Below, piece by piece: positions 10,397 through 20,511 of a DNA stretch of 23,716 bases. Position numbers and translations under genes: made by a program. Each line of letters begins with the position of its first letter. Within the stretch, counting starts at the first letter, position 1. The DNA is taken from contig JARVKI010000200.1 in NCBI GenBank assembly GCA_036674765.1, positions 1 through 23,716 of the forward strand, given 5' to 3'. This DNA comes from Seiridium cupressi (taxonomy: Eukaryota > Ascomycota > Sordariomycetes > Amphisphaeriales > Sporocadaceae). The notes below the pieces were generated by a model that made no database searches, was not told where the DNA came from, and saw nothing but the letters and a program-made list of their open reading frames with translations.

Positions 10397-11076
10397 GTTA
10401 AAGGCGTATGGTGATGGGACTGAATATGCTTGGTATGTGAGGTCAAGATAGATAAGTTTATTCAAAGGCCTTGCTCAGCCGGGCGTTCTGTGTCGGTGGT
10501 TCGTCGTCTTATAAGATATTTGGGAGCTTTGTATATGTCGGTTGGGACTTCCTATTTGGGCATGATGTGTGAAACGCCCACTCCGGAGCTAGGATGGAAA
10601 GACCAGTCGCGAACCCGGCTGATATCTGTTATCTAACAAGATTTCTCATTACATACATAGATACAGCATAGACGGCTGTCAGGCCGGCAAAGGACTGTCT
10701 GAATCGGAGTCATGAGGCACGAGGCGGCTTTAGTAGAGCCACGGCATTTGCTCTACCTCAAATACCGTGCAGCACTCTTCCGCATCCGGGCCGGCGCAAT
10801 GCACCTGATCCACTTCAATGTCCGCCCAGGAAAACGCGAAGCGCTGATGTGCAGGATGATGTCGCATCTAAGGAACTGCAGTGCTGGATATAGTAACACA
10901 GAGCCGCGCGTTTTGGAAGGAGCAGCACGTTATGACGGTCTGATTACCAATACTCATATTCAACCATCCTCGGGCATCACATAAAGAACAAGCCAAATGC
11001 CGGCAACTACATTGTAGGTATGAACATGGAAACCAATCGGAAATATATTCTGACGACTTATATCGGGACCCTTTAG
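10397..11076. promoter_or_regulatory. Divergent promoter region with GATA sites
   Basis: This interval separates the GABA transaminase start (minus) from the SSADH remnant start (plus). GATA-factor (AreA-type, HGATAR) sequences occur as an overlapping pair at 10446-10455 (AGATAG and AGATAA) and as TTATCT at 10629-10634. Nitrogen catabolite control of GABA genes through such sites is known in Aspergillus; function here is inference. The 90-codon open frame at 10712-10984 (+) has no recognisable domain and is not called as a gene. Confidence 0.35.
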
Positions 11077-12007
11077 ATGAGTAATTCTTCTCTCTTAAGA
11101 ACGGCGTGTTATGCGAATGGCAAATGAGTTGGTGCGCAGTCGGGCAAGGACTTCTCGGTAGACAGTAAGTCGCAGCACTATTGATCGGTCTTGGATAAAA
11201 TCACGACTTCTCTCCAGACCCTTCTGCTCTATGCGAGGTAGCTAGGTGTCTCGAGTTCGACGCCAGTGAGAACTTGGCGGCCATCGAGGCCGCAAATACT
11301 GCCTTCAAATCATAAATCATACGAGCACCCGCCCGACAAAGGGCCCAGTTCCTTCGGAAATGGTACGATCATATGATTGAGAACATTAAAGACTTGGTGA
11401 CAATTATCACAACTGGGAATGGAAACCCTCTGACCGACTCTAAGACGGAGGCCAGGTAGGCAGCCTCTTTCTTCGAGTGGTTTGTAGAATAAAACCCTCG
11501 AATTTATGGCGATACGATACAGGCCAGTAATCCACCATGCCGACTGGTCACGATTGAGGAACCTGTCAGAGTTTGTGGTCTGATAGCGCCGTGGAACTTC
11601 CCTGCAGCCATGATCACCCGCAAGGTCGGTCCAGCACTTGCCGCTGGCTGTATGATGGCCGTCAAAGCACCAGTTGAAGCACCTCTCACTGCACTCGCTC
11701 TGGCCGAGCTTCGGCACAGAGGGGGGAATCCAGCCGGGACCGTGAATATCATCACAGGGCTGGAGAGCACGATGGCTGTCGGGCAAGGCTTGACCACCGA
11801 TGCGGTAACCAAAAAGTGTCGTTTGCGGTGTTGGTAAGTTGCTGATGGATCAAGGCTCATCTATTTTGAAAAAGCTTTCTTTTTGAGCTAGGCGGCAACA
11901 CCGCGTTCGTCGTTTTTGAAGACGCCGATCTTGATGCGGCAGTTTGGGGCCTTATCCCTTCGAAGTTTTGAATATCAGGCCAGACATGCGTGTGCGCCAA
12001 TCGCATT
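11077..12007 (+). pseudogene. Succinate-semialdehyde dehydrogenase pseudogene, truncated
   Basis: SSADH oxidises succinate semialdehyde to succinate, the step after GABA transaminase. One frame begins at ATG 11077 (MSNSSLLRTACYANGK), crosses a well-formed 53-nt intron (GTAAGT 11165 to CAG 11217), and continues through AAIEAANTAF, FLRKWYDHMIEN, APWNFPAAMITRKVGPALAA and NPAGTVNIITG. It is broken by stops at 11125-11127, 11313-11315, 11457-11459 and 11490-11492. The frame then shifts twice (about 11815-11830 and 11885), with VGKLLMDQGSS and FELGGNTAFVVFEDADLDAA in different frames, and there is a further TGA at 11969-11971. The family glutamate (ELGG) and the catalytic cysteine (SGQTCVCANR, TGC at 11987-11989) are still readable. 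Homology ends near 12007, so roughly the last 190 of about 490 residues are gone. This is a dead gene. Confidence 0.93.
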
Positions 12008-12186
12008 GTAACATATATAGTATGAAGTTTGGGCGGTCTATATGATAATGGGGAATATTTCAAGCATTTCCTGGTCGATATTGCTATAAGAAATGATATC
12101 TTAAGCATGGTGTGATGCGAAGATGATGAGCTGACTTGTTTATGGAGCCGATCAGCAGATTGGTGCTATTCGAGGTGATCAATTGC

Positions 12187-12516
12187 CTATATCTCAAAGT
12201 AGAGATCATGGTGATTTGAGCAGCCCGGATTGAATCCAGCCTTACAGCCTGGGCAAACCGAGCCGCAAGCCAGGTACTCGGTAACAGTGAGTTCGAGCAT
12301 GCAATTGCCACATAGCACCGCTTTGGTATCACGCTCGGCTTTCGACCACACTGCCGGAGCGTGGTCAACCAATGCCTCGTGACAGCTAATGCAGGCATAG
12401 TAATAACCACAGCATTTATGTCGAATTGCTATAATGTCGCGAGGTGAGTGCCAGTGAGCGCATTGTGTAAGAGCCGACACGTCGATGCCTTTAACTGCAG
12501 GACTCGGGGGTTCCAT
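12187..12516 (-). CDS. CHY-type zinc-binding protein, Hot13-like
   Basis: Intronless 109-aa protein, ATG at 12514-12516, TAG at 12187-12189. It carries the CHY zinc-finger pattern: Cys19-x-His21 in CAHWHS, DIIAIRHKCCGYYYACISCH (Cys35, Cys36, Cys42, Cys45, His46), His52, DTKAVLCGNC (Cys69, Cys72), VCPGC (Cys88, Cys91), and FNPGCSNHHDLYFE (Cys99, His102, His103). Length and motif order match yeast Hot13 (116 aa), a zinc-binding intermembrane-space protein that keeps Mia40 zinc-free so that small Tim proteins can be oxidatively folded. Fungal relatives share the ending LYFE. All ligand-type residues are present. Its stop is 180 nt from the end of the SSADH remnant. The assignment to the family is strong; the mitochondrial role is inferred from yeast. 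Confidence 0.92.
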   Translation of the reverse strand: MEPPSPAVKGIDVSALTQCAHWHSPRDIIAIRHKCCGYYYACISCHEALVDHAPAVWSKAERDTKAVLCGNCMLELTVTEYLACGSVCPGCKAGFNPGCSNHHDLYFEI

Positions 12517-13495
12517 ATTTAGGCTGTGCTCTGCCTGGTGATTGACCAGTCGACACCAAGTGCGTAAAGACGATTCTCCTTCGCACTTGAACCGTGTGAC
12601 GTGAATATGAGAGATTTAGATTTCTGAAACCATATAGCGATTTATCTGAAAGGATGACCGTAAGACAACGCACAAGGGAAACTAGCCCACATCTTCCAGC
12701 CGAATGATGCCCACTGACCTCATTAGTGGGGACCTAGACAAATTGCCGCACCACACAAACTAAAGCAATGTTCTTCCCACCGCCAAGATACAGTTGGAAT
12801 ATAAGATCATGTAATGGACATTAAGCGCTCACGTAATGACTGATATAGTAGTTCTCAATTGCTACCATGCTCTTCAGGGGCCCACGCTCAGTATACACAT
12901 CCCGCCACTTGGAGCGAGACTTTGGTGAATACAGCGATGTATGATTTGATAACGGATGCCGGATAAAACAGCGTAACCTAGTGGCTCCGTATTCGAGCGC
13001 GGTAGGCACGCACCATGATAGCTCCAATCCGCATACTCAAAGCGAGCGGACGGCAGTGATCACAGCGGCGGCCTTCCAACTTCGAAACGAGGTAGTAGCG
13101 GAGACTATCGAGATACTGAGGCTAACCGGCTTTCTTTTTCTCAGCAGTATGGAATTCTCCATTGTCGGAGGACCAGTGAAGGATTTGTTTAGAGGCTAGA
13201 CGAGGCTGCGTCAATCGTCGAGAAGATCATACAGGCAAAGTAGGTTGGCCAGACCGTAAGCGCTTTTGCGAGGCAGGCTCTCTATATTTTTAGACTTTGC
13301 TTCGATATCAACGACATCTCTGGCGACTAGAGCAATGTGTTTCAGATTTTATAATCGTCAGCAGTTTCTTAATTTTTATGTTTTTATTGAAGCACATTCA
13401 CCTCATCGTTACCGTAATAGTATCAATGTTTTGAGACATCTCGGATGAGGAGAAACTACGGCCTGAGTAGTGATTTAGCTAGGGCAAGCCTCGTA
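12517..13495. other. Intergenic between Hot13-like gene and O-methyltransferase
   Basis: No gene is supported. On the + strand 13092-13144 has the anatomy of a fungal intron (GTAGTA donor, GCTAAC branch, T-rich tract, CAG acceptor, 53 nt) inside a 72-codon open frame (12981-13199), but flanking frames soon hit stops and no family is recognisable. Minus-strand frames at 12491-12673 and 12821-13027 look like chance. About 13330-13400 is AT-rich. Confidence 0.4.
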
Positions 13496-14884
13496 TCAAA
13501 CAATTTCGGCCTCAATCAGGCTTTCTGCACCACAAGGATGGCTATATATATGGCAAATCCTCAGTCCTGACTTTGCAATCAAACTTCTCCAGTGCTCTTC
13601 AGTCCGTTCGCGTGATCCGCACTGCGCAAGCATTAACAAGTCCATCGTAGTAGCCACCCTCGTCGGGTTCACGTTCAATACTGCGATTTCATGGATCAGG
13701 ATTCGGGAATATCCTGGTTTACACTATAAGACTTGGGGTCAGCGATTCTTTTCATGACTACGCTTGGATCGAATCAAAAAAGACTCGTCAGGAAGTGTTT
13801 GCTCCCAGGCTATGAAGAGCCTCAAGCAACATCGAGCTATACTCACTGCTGTCTTCAGGTTTTCTAGTATCTTGATGCAATCTGCATCCTCCCAATTGTG
13901 GAGAATCGCTTGCAGGAAGTAGGCCCTTGCTCCATAGATCGGTTGAGCTTCGAAGAAGTCATGAGCTTGGGGTTGGAAAGGAATTTTTCTCGTCCCGTCA
14001 GCCGCAAGGGAGACAACAGGATGCAAGTCCTGTAGTATTAGCCTCCCTGGGTGACCGGCATGATGTTCAGCAAAACGTGTCAAGTCAGAGCCGTTATTGC
14101 CCCCCACATCAACGAGGAAAACATCGCTTACGCGGGGGTCGAACCCTACGATGAGACGATCCCGTACTGGATAGAATCCAGGGTCGAACCATTCTGCCTG
14201 TCCAGCGCGATACATTGCCATCAGCGAACCAAAAAATTTATCGTACGGTGGGGTTTGATCTTTCCAGTCATAGAGGGAACCTTTAATCTTCAGTGCGTGT
14301 TGCAAAGGGCAGTCGGTTGGCGATGTGGGCTCGACATAGTCTTTTGTTTGGAAGTAGCTTGGAAGTTGATTGAATGGTGGTCGTGACACATCATCCTGCC
14401 ACCGAATGCACTCCTGAATTTCCGGCTTGGCCAACCCGTCGCTGAGAATTGTTCCACAAATCTTACTACCATTAGATGATAAGATCTTTAGGGCAAGAAG
14501 GTGAGCCATGAGGCGCTGTAAAAGGCCAGGATCACAATGCGTCTTGGTCGCAAGTTCCTCAACGGTGAGGCCAGCTTCACCTGCATCCCGAAGAAGCGGC
14601 AATATGCCCAAGTCCACTGTGATGCGGCAGATTGCCGCTTTGGAAGGCTGTGTTGATGTTAGTAAGTTGAACTACAGATGCCCGTCAGCTTCAATATAAT
14701 TCAGCTACAGACTCACCTCGGTCCAAAACGTGCGCTGAAGGAACTGACTTGGTGTCTCTAGCTGGGCAATCAAATCTTGGCTCAGATCTATCAAAGACGC
14801 ACGAGTGTTGGTATCACCATTCTCATACGCCTTTGCAGCAGCTACAATCTCACTCACGATGAGTGAGACCTGTGAGGGAGACAT
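13496..14884 (-). CDS. SAM-dependent O-methyltransferase (plant/fungal OMT family)
   Basis: Three exons, minus strand: 14884-14717, 14647-13847, 13723-13496; 1197 nt, 398 aa, TGA at 13496-13498. Intron 1 (69 nt) is GTGAGT...CACAG with a TACTAAC branch. Intron 2 (123 nt) is GTGAGT...TATAG with a CTGAC branch. The N-terminal ~190 residues form the winged-helix dimerisation part (GILPLLRDAGEAGLTVEELA, then LLQRLMAHLLAL). The C-terminal Rossmann part has the SAM motif VDVGGNNG at ~235-242, ILQDLHPVV, the catalytic-His motif LHNWED (~305-310, His306), then YSRILIHE, TTMDLLML, GSRERTEEHWRSLI and the ending ESLIEAEIV. Length is typical. Such enzymes methylate hydroxyls of aromatic secondary metabolites; the substrate is unknown. 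No polyketide synthase, NRPS or pathway regulator is in the window, so it is an orphan here. Confidence 0.93.
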
Positions 14885-16273
14885 GTTGCAAAAGTCTCAA
14901 TTTAGGGTCAGATTCAATATAACATAACAGATGGAGTGAAATTTCGACCTATATATGATCAGGCATAACGAAATGTCAGTGATATGCCAAAGTATTCTCA
15001 TAGGCCCAGCCTTCTCGGTATGCTCGTTGTCTCGGCTCTGTGAGACTGGGCGTATGTATGTCTCAACGTTATACCGTTGTGGGGCTTTTGATTCTCGACG
15101 GGGAGTTCTGGGAAGAGATACCAGGTGACTGACATCCATCGTTTAGTAAGAGGCAGGAAACATCGTAGCTACATAGGTTGGACTAATCTATAGAAAGTCA
15201 CCGCCAAGAACCAGGTAGCTCAAAGATAAAAACAATCTCAGGGAGCCAGAAAGACGTTAATTCATGCTCAACCTTGGTTGTTGCATTTCTTCTTGTTGTA
15301 GTCTACAGGCCCTTACCATGTATTCTAGCTGACCATACCAACAAGGTTGGATTACATGAGAAGAGGTTGGTGCCGAGCGAGAAGTCTGGTATTTGACTGT
15401 ATGCGGATAGGAGCAATTCTAGTGCCCGTCGCTTATGAGTGGACATATGCTACAAGCTTTCGGCCTTACTTGAATCTTTTTATGGGGACCTTGCACCGAA
15501 CCACACGAATTCACCTGAGACAGGATAAGTGAATGGAGAAACGGAGCAGGGGACGTTTTTGTTCCTCATATCTCACATTTCAGCCGTTAGACAGGTAAGT
15601 CGGTTGTAGATTCAGTCACTTGATGACCTCTTCACGTTTTCATGTTTCCTTTCTTCCCTAGGTTGACATTTACTCGTTCTCGAAATGCCAATAGCTCTGT
15701 CGCACATCCCAGTTCCGGGTGTCTTGTGCTGGTCGGCCGTTCTGCGCAAATTTCGGTCTGAGATTCAGCAGTTTCTGCCTCCTCTGAGACTCAACATCGT
15801 GATAAGATGCTGTCATTGGATCTCTTTCATCTGGGGCTCGAATGAAGACTACACTGGTCTATAATAGCACGAAACAGGTAGACATGTCGATATCATCGAC
15901 ATTCTTTGGGAGTTACATTGTAGTAGTAGCGTTGCAGCGCCCTAGTTTAGGCGAGTGCAACCGAAATCCGGGGTTGTGCAGGGATGTTTAGCGCTCAGAT
16001 CATTGCTGCAAGTTCTCGGGGTCCATGGAATCCGGATCCGCTGGGACTTCTTTAAAGCCCATTTCCATCGTGTCAGCAACTTAGATGCGTGCGACGATGA
16101 GGTAGTCGCTTGCCAATTTGTATCCCAGAATTACTATTCTTGTCGTTCGCTACAATTCCTTAGTATTGTTCCAATTTTCATCATTTGAAATAGGCCCAGG
16201 TCTTCCCCAAAAGCATCGCCCGAAAGCGCGTCTACGAGCGCGTCATACGCCGTAGCATTTCCATCTCTCTACC
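14885..16273. other. Divergent intergenic region, O-methyltransferase / sphingoid base kinase
   Basis: Contains the two promoters. An 80-codon ATG frame (15139 to 14897, minus) ends 12 nt before the O-methyltransferase ATG and in the same frame; it shows no domain. In the kinase leader, 15595-15661 (GTAAGT...CCTAG, 67 nt) could be a 5' UTR intron, unproven. No RNA gene or transposon was seen. Confidence 0.4.
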
Positions 16274-17973
16274 ATGGCCGAAACTCGTGCTTCTGAGTCG
16301 GCTCCAATGCTGGATGCATCAGGTGCCGCTGTCTCTGCCGCCTCGAGTGTGGAGAGCACCCGAGCTGCTGTAGCGAAGGAAATACTGAGTTTGGGAAAGG
16401 GAATTTCACTTTCCTATCAGGGGGATTCTCTGATCGTGAAGGGTATGTATGCTCCTATTGCTCCTTTAATTGTATGGCGCGGTCAGGTCAAAGCTTATGG
16501 AACTTCCTTCCAGACAGGGCGATATCGAAACGCGATCGTTCAAAATTTTGCGGGGTGCCAGTCGGTTCCGCCAAGCCGGAGCTCTCGATTCCCTTTTACA
16601 ACATCCTCTGGGCTGAACCCGCGGACTCCGCAATAGTAATCGATTATGCAATAGTTACCAAGAACAAAGTGGCGCTGAGGAAGCTCAATTACCCCCTCGG
16701 CGATATTCCCGTGGCTACGGTGACAGCGTGGGCCGAGGGCCTCCTTCAGCGAGCCTACGGAGCCTCGCAGCGCAAGAAGCGCGCAAAAGTTCTCGTGAAT
16801 CCGCATGCTGGTCCGGGTGGTGCTGACAAGATCTGGGAACACGAGGTCAAACCCCTCTTCGACGCGGCTCGCATGAACTTAGATATTGTGCGGACAAAGT
16901 ACTCGGGTGAGGCGGTCGGTATCTGCGAGAATCTAGACATCGATGCGTACGATATCGTGGTACCATGCTCGGGCGACGGGTTGCCATATGAGGTTTTTAA
17001 CGGTTTGGGCAAGCGGCCGGATGCACGTCGCGCGCTGAAGCAGCTGGCCGTAGCTCACATACCGTGCGGAAGTGGGAATGCGATGAGCTGTAATCTGTAT
17101 GGCAGCCACAAGGCCGGCCCTGCGGCGTTGGCCATAATCAAAGGAGTGAAGACTCCGATGGACTTGATGAGTATTACGCAGGGTGATCGACGGATACTGA
17201 GCTTTCTCAGTCAATCTTTCGGCATCGTAGCGGAATGCGACCTGGGCACGGAAAACATGCGCTGGATGGGCGCTGCAAGATTCAATGTCGGCATCGTGCA
17301 GCGCATATTTACCAAGCGAACCTGGCCTGCAGAGGTTTCAGTCAAGACCGTCCTAGCGGACAAGGATGAAATCAAGGCTCACTACAAGCAAGATCGCAAC
17401 GGGGATTCCGGAGCTAGAAGGGCGGGAGGGGCAGCTCGTCCCTCGTCTCTCAACGGAGGATCAGTATCAAGCGACGTGGATTCAGGTGAAGGCCTACCAC
17501 CCCTGAAGTATGGTACTGTCAACGACAAGCTTCCCTCCGACTGGGAGACTACGACTCAAGATAGGCTGGGCAACTTTTATTGTGGTAACATGGGATATAT
17601 GGCCCCTGATGCCAACTTCTTTCCCGCCGCATTGCCAAACGATGGCCTGATGGACCTGGTCATGAACGATGGGGACATTTCTGCCACAAAGTATGTGGAC
17701 ATTATGACATCCATTGAGACGGGTGCTTTTTATAGCAAGCCGCTGGTCTCGTACCGAAAGATCGTGGCCTATCGCCTAATGCCAAAGCAGACTGATGGCT
17801 ACATCAGCATTGACGGTGAACGCATTCCATTCGAACCTTTTCAAGTCGAGATACACCAGGGGCTTGCCACGGTGCTGTCCAAGGGAGGTCGCTACGAGGC
17901 ACCCGGACCTCTAGGCTGGGAGAATGCCACCGCTGTCGGAGCCAATGGCCAGAGTACCACTGCCTCGCCGTAG
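16274..17973 (+). CDS. Sphingoid long-chain-base kinase (Lcb4/Lcb5 family)
   Basis: Phosphorylates sphingoid bases (dihydrosphingosine, phytosphingosine) to their 1-phosphates, feeding degradation by the phosphate lyase and signalling. Two exons: 16274-16442 and 16514-17973, joined by a 71-nt intron (GTATGT...TTCCAG) whose phases match (G|AC); 1629 nt, 542 aa. The diacylglycerol/sphingosine kinase catalytic domain has VLVNPHAGPGG (~149-159), the ATP-loop variant CSGDGL (~208-213), PCGSGNA (~240-246), then NFYCGNMGYMAPDANFFPAA, NDGLMDLV and YISIDGERIPFEPFQVEI near the end. The N-terminal segment with ISLSYQGDSLIV and IPFYNILWAE is the family's accessory region. A Ser/Gly-rich insert around residues 355-400 is probably a disordered loop. 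Yeast Lcb4 and Lcb5 are longer (624 and 687 aa), but all core motifs are present. It converges on the Rrp1 gene 341 nt downstream. Confidence 0.95.
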
Positions 17974-18314
17974 TGCTGGTGTTGTTTCGAGGACAGCCGT
18001 GAGCTAAGACGGAGCGACTTGTAGAGACTACGATGTCAGAGAAACGGGGAGATGACGAGTGCCAGAAAGGAGAACATGTGCTAGGGCAAGGACGAAGTCC
18101 GGATCGAGTTGTTAGATACCCATTATAGATCAGCAGGATATTCATTTGACTTGGAGCGCATTATAACATTGTCGAACTCGATATAGTAATACGAAAACAT
18201 ACAAATGCTTATTAACTCATGCCGTGGATATCTAACTAGACCTTGACCTGACCCGGAACGCCCGAACTCCGCTGCACTTCGAGGTTGTGAGTGATAAAAC
18301 ATCATGCCGATTGA
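17974..18314. other. Convergent 3' spacer between kinase and Rrp1 genes
   Basis: A 341-nt spacer between two facing stop codons. It should hold both 3' UTRs; ATATAGTAATACG- and TATTCATTTG-like AT-rich stretches at 18120-18230 could carry polyadenylation signals. Overlapping antisense 3' ends are possible. Nothing else is seen. Confidence 0.4.
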
Positions 18315-19194
18315 TCAATCCTTAAAGCCGCCCCAGCCATCCTCTTGCTCCTCGCCGGCTTCTGGCATTTCTTCATCCTCGTCCTCGTCACTGCCCTCTC
18401 CTTCTTCGGCCACATTCCAAGGCAGCCGCTCATCGGCCACACTGTCCTTTGCCTTGGATTTGATTGGCTTGACTGTATTCTTTATCATTTCGTCCAGAAT
18501 CCCTTTGAGATCCACCATCCATTCTGTATCCTTCTCCGTGGCATCCTCTCCCACGAGCCCAATCTTTTCCGCCTCATCGATCCAGATGTCTAGGACATGC
18601 AGCCTCAAACCCACGGGTACTTTCTTCAGATCACCTGTCGTTTCAAAGGGCCAGTCGATGAAGAGGGCCAACATATCCTGTTTCCTCTTGTCGCCCTTTT
18701 TGCCCTGGCCATCATGGACCCACAGCAGGCTCCTGCCGAGTACTCTCCTGACCAGCAGGAGGAACTTTTCCATACGCAGCACATCGATGCCCGTCCATTC
18801 GCGACTCATGACATCCCAGAATCCAACCAGCCAAGGTATCACTGCTTCATCCGGAAGAATGTCGAGCAGAGAGGCGAGTTCGTTGCAGAGATTCTGTTGG
18901 GGAATGGGTCTGTCGCACATGTACATGGAATAGAAGAGACCCTTCCACAGCTTGAGATTCTCGAGGGGTGAGAGGGAGCGCGCGGTCGTGCTCGCGGTTA
19001 AGAAGGTGCGTAGGGTGTCGAGCGCTTTGTCTCTGGCCTTGCGGTCTGTAGGAGATTCACATGTCAGCACTGGTACTTAGACTTTAATAAACATGAATAT
19101 CAGTGCTCCTGGGGGTACTGGGGCAGAAGCCGGACGCCGTACCGCTAGATGCGAGATTCTTGATGAAGGGCATGCTTCTTTCTTCAGCTGCCAT
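18315..19194 (-). CDS. RRP1: Rrp1/Nop52 ribosomal RNA processing protein
   Basis: A nucleolar protein needed for 60S subunit maturation (27S pre-rRNA processing in yeast Rrp1; human RRP1/Nop52). Exons, minus strand: 19194-19143 and 19045-18315; the 97-nt intron (GTACGG...CTACAG, branch GTGCTGACAT) joins ...FIKNLASS to DRKARDKALDTLRTFL in phase; 783 nt, 260 aa, TGA at 18315-18317. The family's N-terminal helical-repeat signature is clear: PFIKNLASSD, LKLWKGLFYSMYMCD, PQQNLCNELASLLDIL, FWDVMSREWTGIDVLRMEKF, LRRVLG-type helix, and VPVGLRLHVLDIWIDE. The tail after residue ~215 is acidic (EGSDEDEDEEMPEAGEE) and ends in DGWGGFKD, as in short fungal Rrp1 proteins. The start is at the first ATG (MAAEERSMPF). 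Confidence 0.95.
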
Positions 19195-19815
19195 GTTGGG
19201 CGGTATTGTGGGTTCTGTGGGCGCAAAATTGTGTTCCCAAACTTGTTTATGAGTGTGATGATCAGTTGACGCGCAATTATTCACGAAGAACTGCTCAGAT
19301 TGGTTGAAGATATTATTGTAACAGTGCTGCTGCTAGGTCTTCCACAGCGATGCTCTTCCCCAAGGACAAAAATTTTGGCCCCGCGATCTGCAGAACGGAA
19401 AGGCTTCCGCTCCCCGCGCTAACGGCCACCAAAGTAATTCACTAAAGTGCATGTAACTACATGTAGTCAACGTTGTCAGCGAAAGATCGATGCCCCCTAA
19501 TTAAGTTTCACTCAAGTTTACCACATGCCTGTACTCAATCGACAACTTCTCTTAGCTCAGTCGCATGTATGAACCAATGTTGTGATCATGATACGCTTAC
19601 ACCGCCTAGCTTATTGAGTCAAGCCAAACAAACAAACAAGGCATAACTTTATCAGTGCATCCCAAGCAAGTGCTGAATTTATGACGATGGGGTTTTTATT
19701 TATTCTCCACCATCGTAACACCCGCACCCAGTCCACTCCACGCCAAGAAGCTTTTTCTGAGACAAGATATTCATACTGAGAATCATGACACCACATAATG
19801 ACCCTCCGCCTCAGA
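19195..19815. other. Intergenic, Rrp1 promoter side
   Basis: The upstream region of the Rrp1 gene. It contains a perfect 12-bp palindrome, ACTACATGTAGT (19456-19467), about 260 nt upstream of the Rrp1 ATG, overlapping an inverted repeat CATGTA-AC-TACATG (19450-19463). A regulatory role is speculation. No gene is seen. Confidence 0.35.
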
Positions 19816-20511
19816 CTACCCCCGGAGACGAGGAACCTTCGTTACATATATCGTAGCAGGTCTGCCATTATAGGCTACGTACTCCGGGTGGTCAGTCCTT
19901 GACGACAATTGTGCCATGTCTTCGAGGTAGAATACGGGATTCTCCAGTCTAGGCTTGGCAAAGATATTTACCTCGTCAAGCTCGAGCCCCGCAGAGAAGG
20001 AAGCCAATCTTGAGTATACAACGGTCATGGACTTGGACAGCATCGCGTGATGGTGTTCAATGAGGTAGATCTGCAGTTCGGCCACCAGGGATATGACAGG
20101 GGTGGCACTCCTTTGGCGGTGCTCCTTTGGCAGTGCTCCTTTGGCTATGCACCAAAAGCTGAACCCGAGTTTCTAGTGGCTCGAGAGGATGAGATGCTGG
20201 CTTGACATTGGGAATATACCCAGCCACGAGATGAGTAATATCACGGGGATACTCAGCATCAGCCCCACAATGCGAGCCGGCTACGCCTCTGTTCTTGAGG
20301 ATCAAACAGCCCAACGCTCTGGTTACAATCTGTCCAAAATCTTGTCACTGCCTTAATGGCCCACATATCTCTCACTGAGCACAACCTGGCAACCCGTTTC
20401 GTGACGAGAACGAGCAATGATGGGGATCAACGAAGATATATTTTCAACAGTCGAGACAACATCACCAAGGGAGAGTCCGAGAAGCCTTCCTGCTTGAGCT
20501 GTCTCGGACAT
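19816..20511 (-). pseudogene. Unrecognised gene split by a 14-nt tandem triplication
   Basis: Three protein-like minus-strand segments lie in order. First, ATG at 20509-20511 opens 52 codons (SETAQAGRLLGLSLGDVVST, then ENISSLIPIIARSR) to TAA at 20353-20355. Second, a frame open from 20344 (FGQIVTRALGCLILKNRGVA, DITHLVAGYIPNVKP) to TGA at 20057. Third, a frame to TAG-side end at 19816 (VAELQIYLIEHHHAMLSKSM, FSAGLELDEVNIFAKPRLEN). Between segments two and three sits the 14-nt repeat array; with one copy instead of three, these two frames become continuous. Segments one and two could be joined by a frameshift or a 35-nt intron-like stretch (20375-20341), which is short for a fungal intron. I do not recognise the family. 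Coding-like composition across all three suggests a recently broken gene. Confidence 0.5.
20107..20148. repeat. Three tandem copies of a 14-nt unit
   Basis: Units at 20107-20120, 20121-20134 and 20135-20148 share the core CTCCTTTGGC and differ at only a few flanking bases. Since 14 is not a multiple of three, gaining two units moves the reading frame by one. Confidence 0.9.

Noticed and set aside
10712..10984. A 90-codon + strand frame between the GABA transaminase and the SSADH remnant
   Set aside because: No domain or splice structure was recognised, and the interval is better explained as a divergent promoter.
11310..11860. Minus-strand open frames of 118-158 codons
   Set aside because: They are antisense to the SSADH remnant, whose + strand reading has clear aldehyde dehydrogenase motifs.
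14897..15139. An 80-codon ATG frame in the same frame and just upstream of the O-methyltransferase
   Set aside because: It ends in a stop four codons before the gene's ATG and shows no family feature; the N-terminus of the O-methyltransferase starting at 14884 is already typical. It could at most be an upstream ORF.
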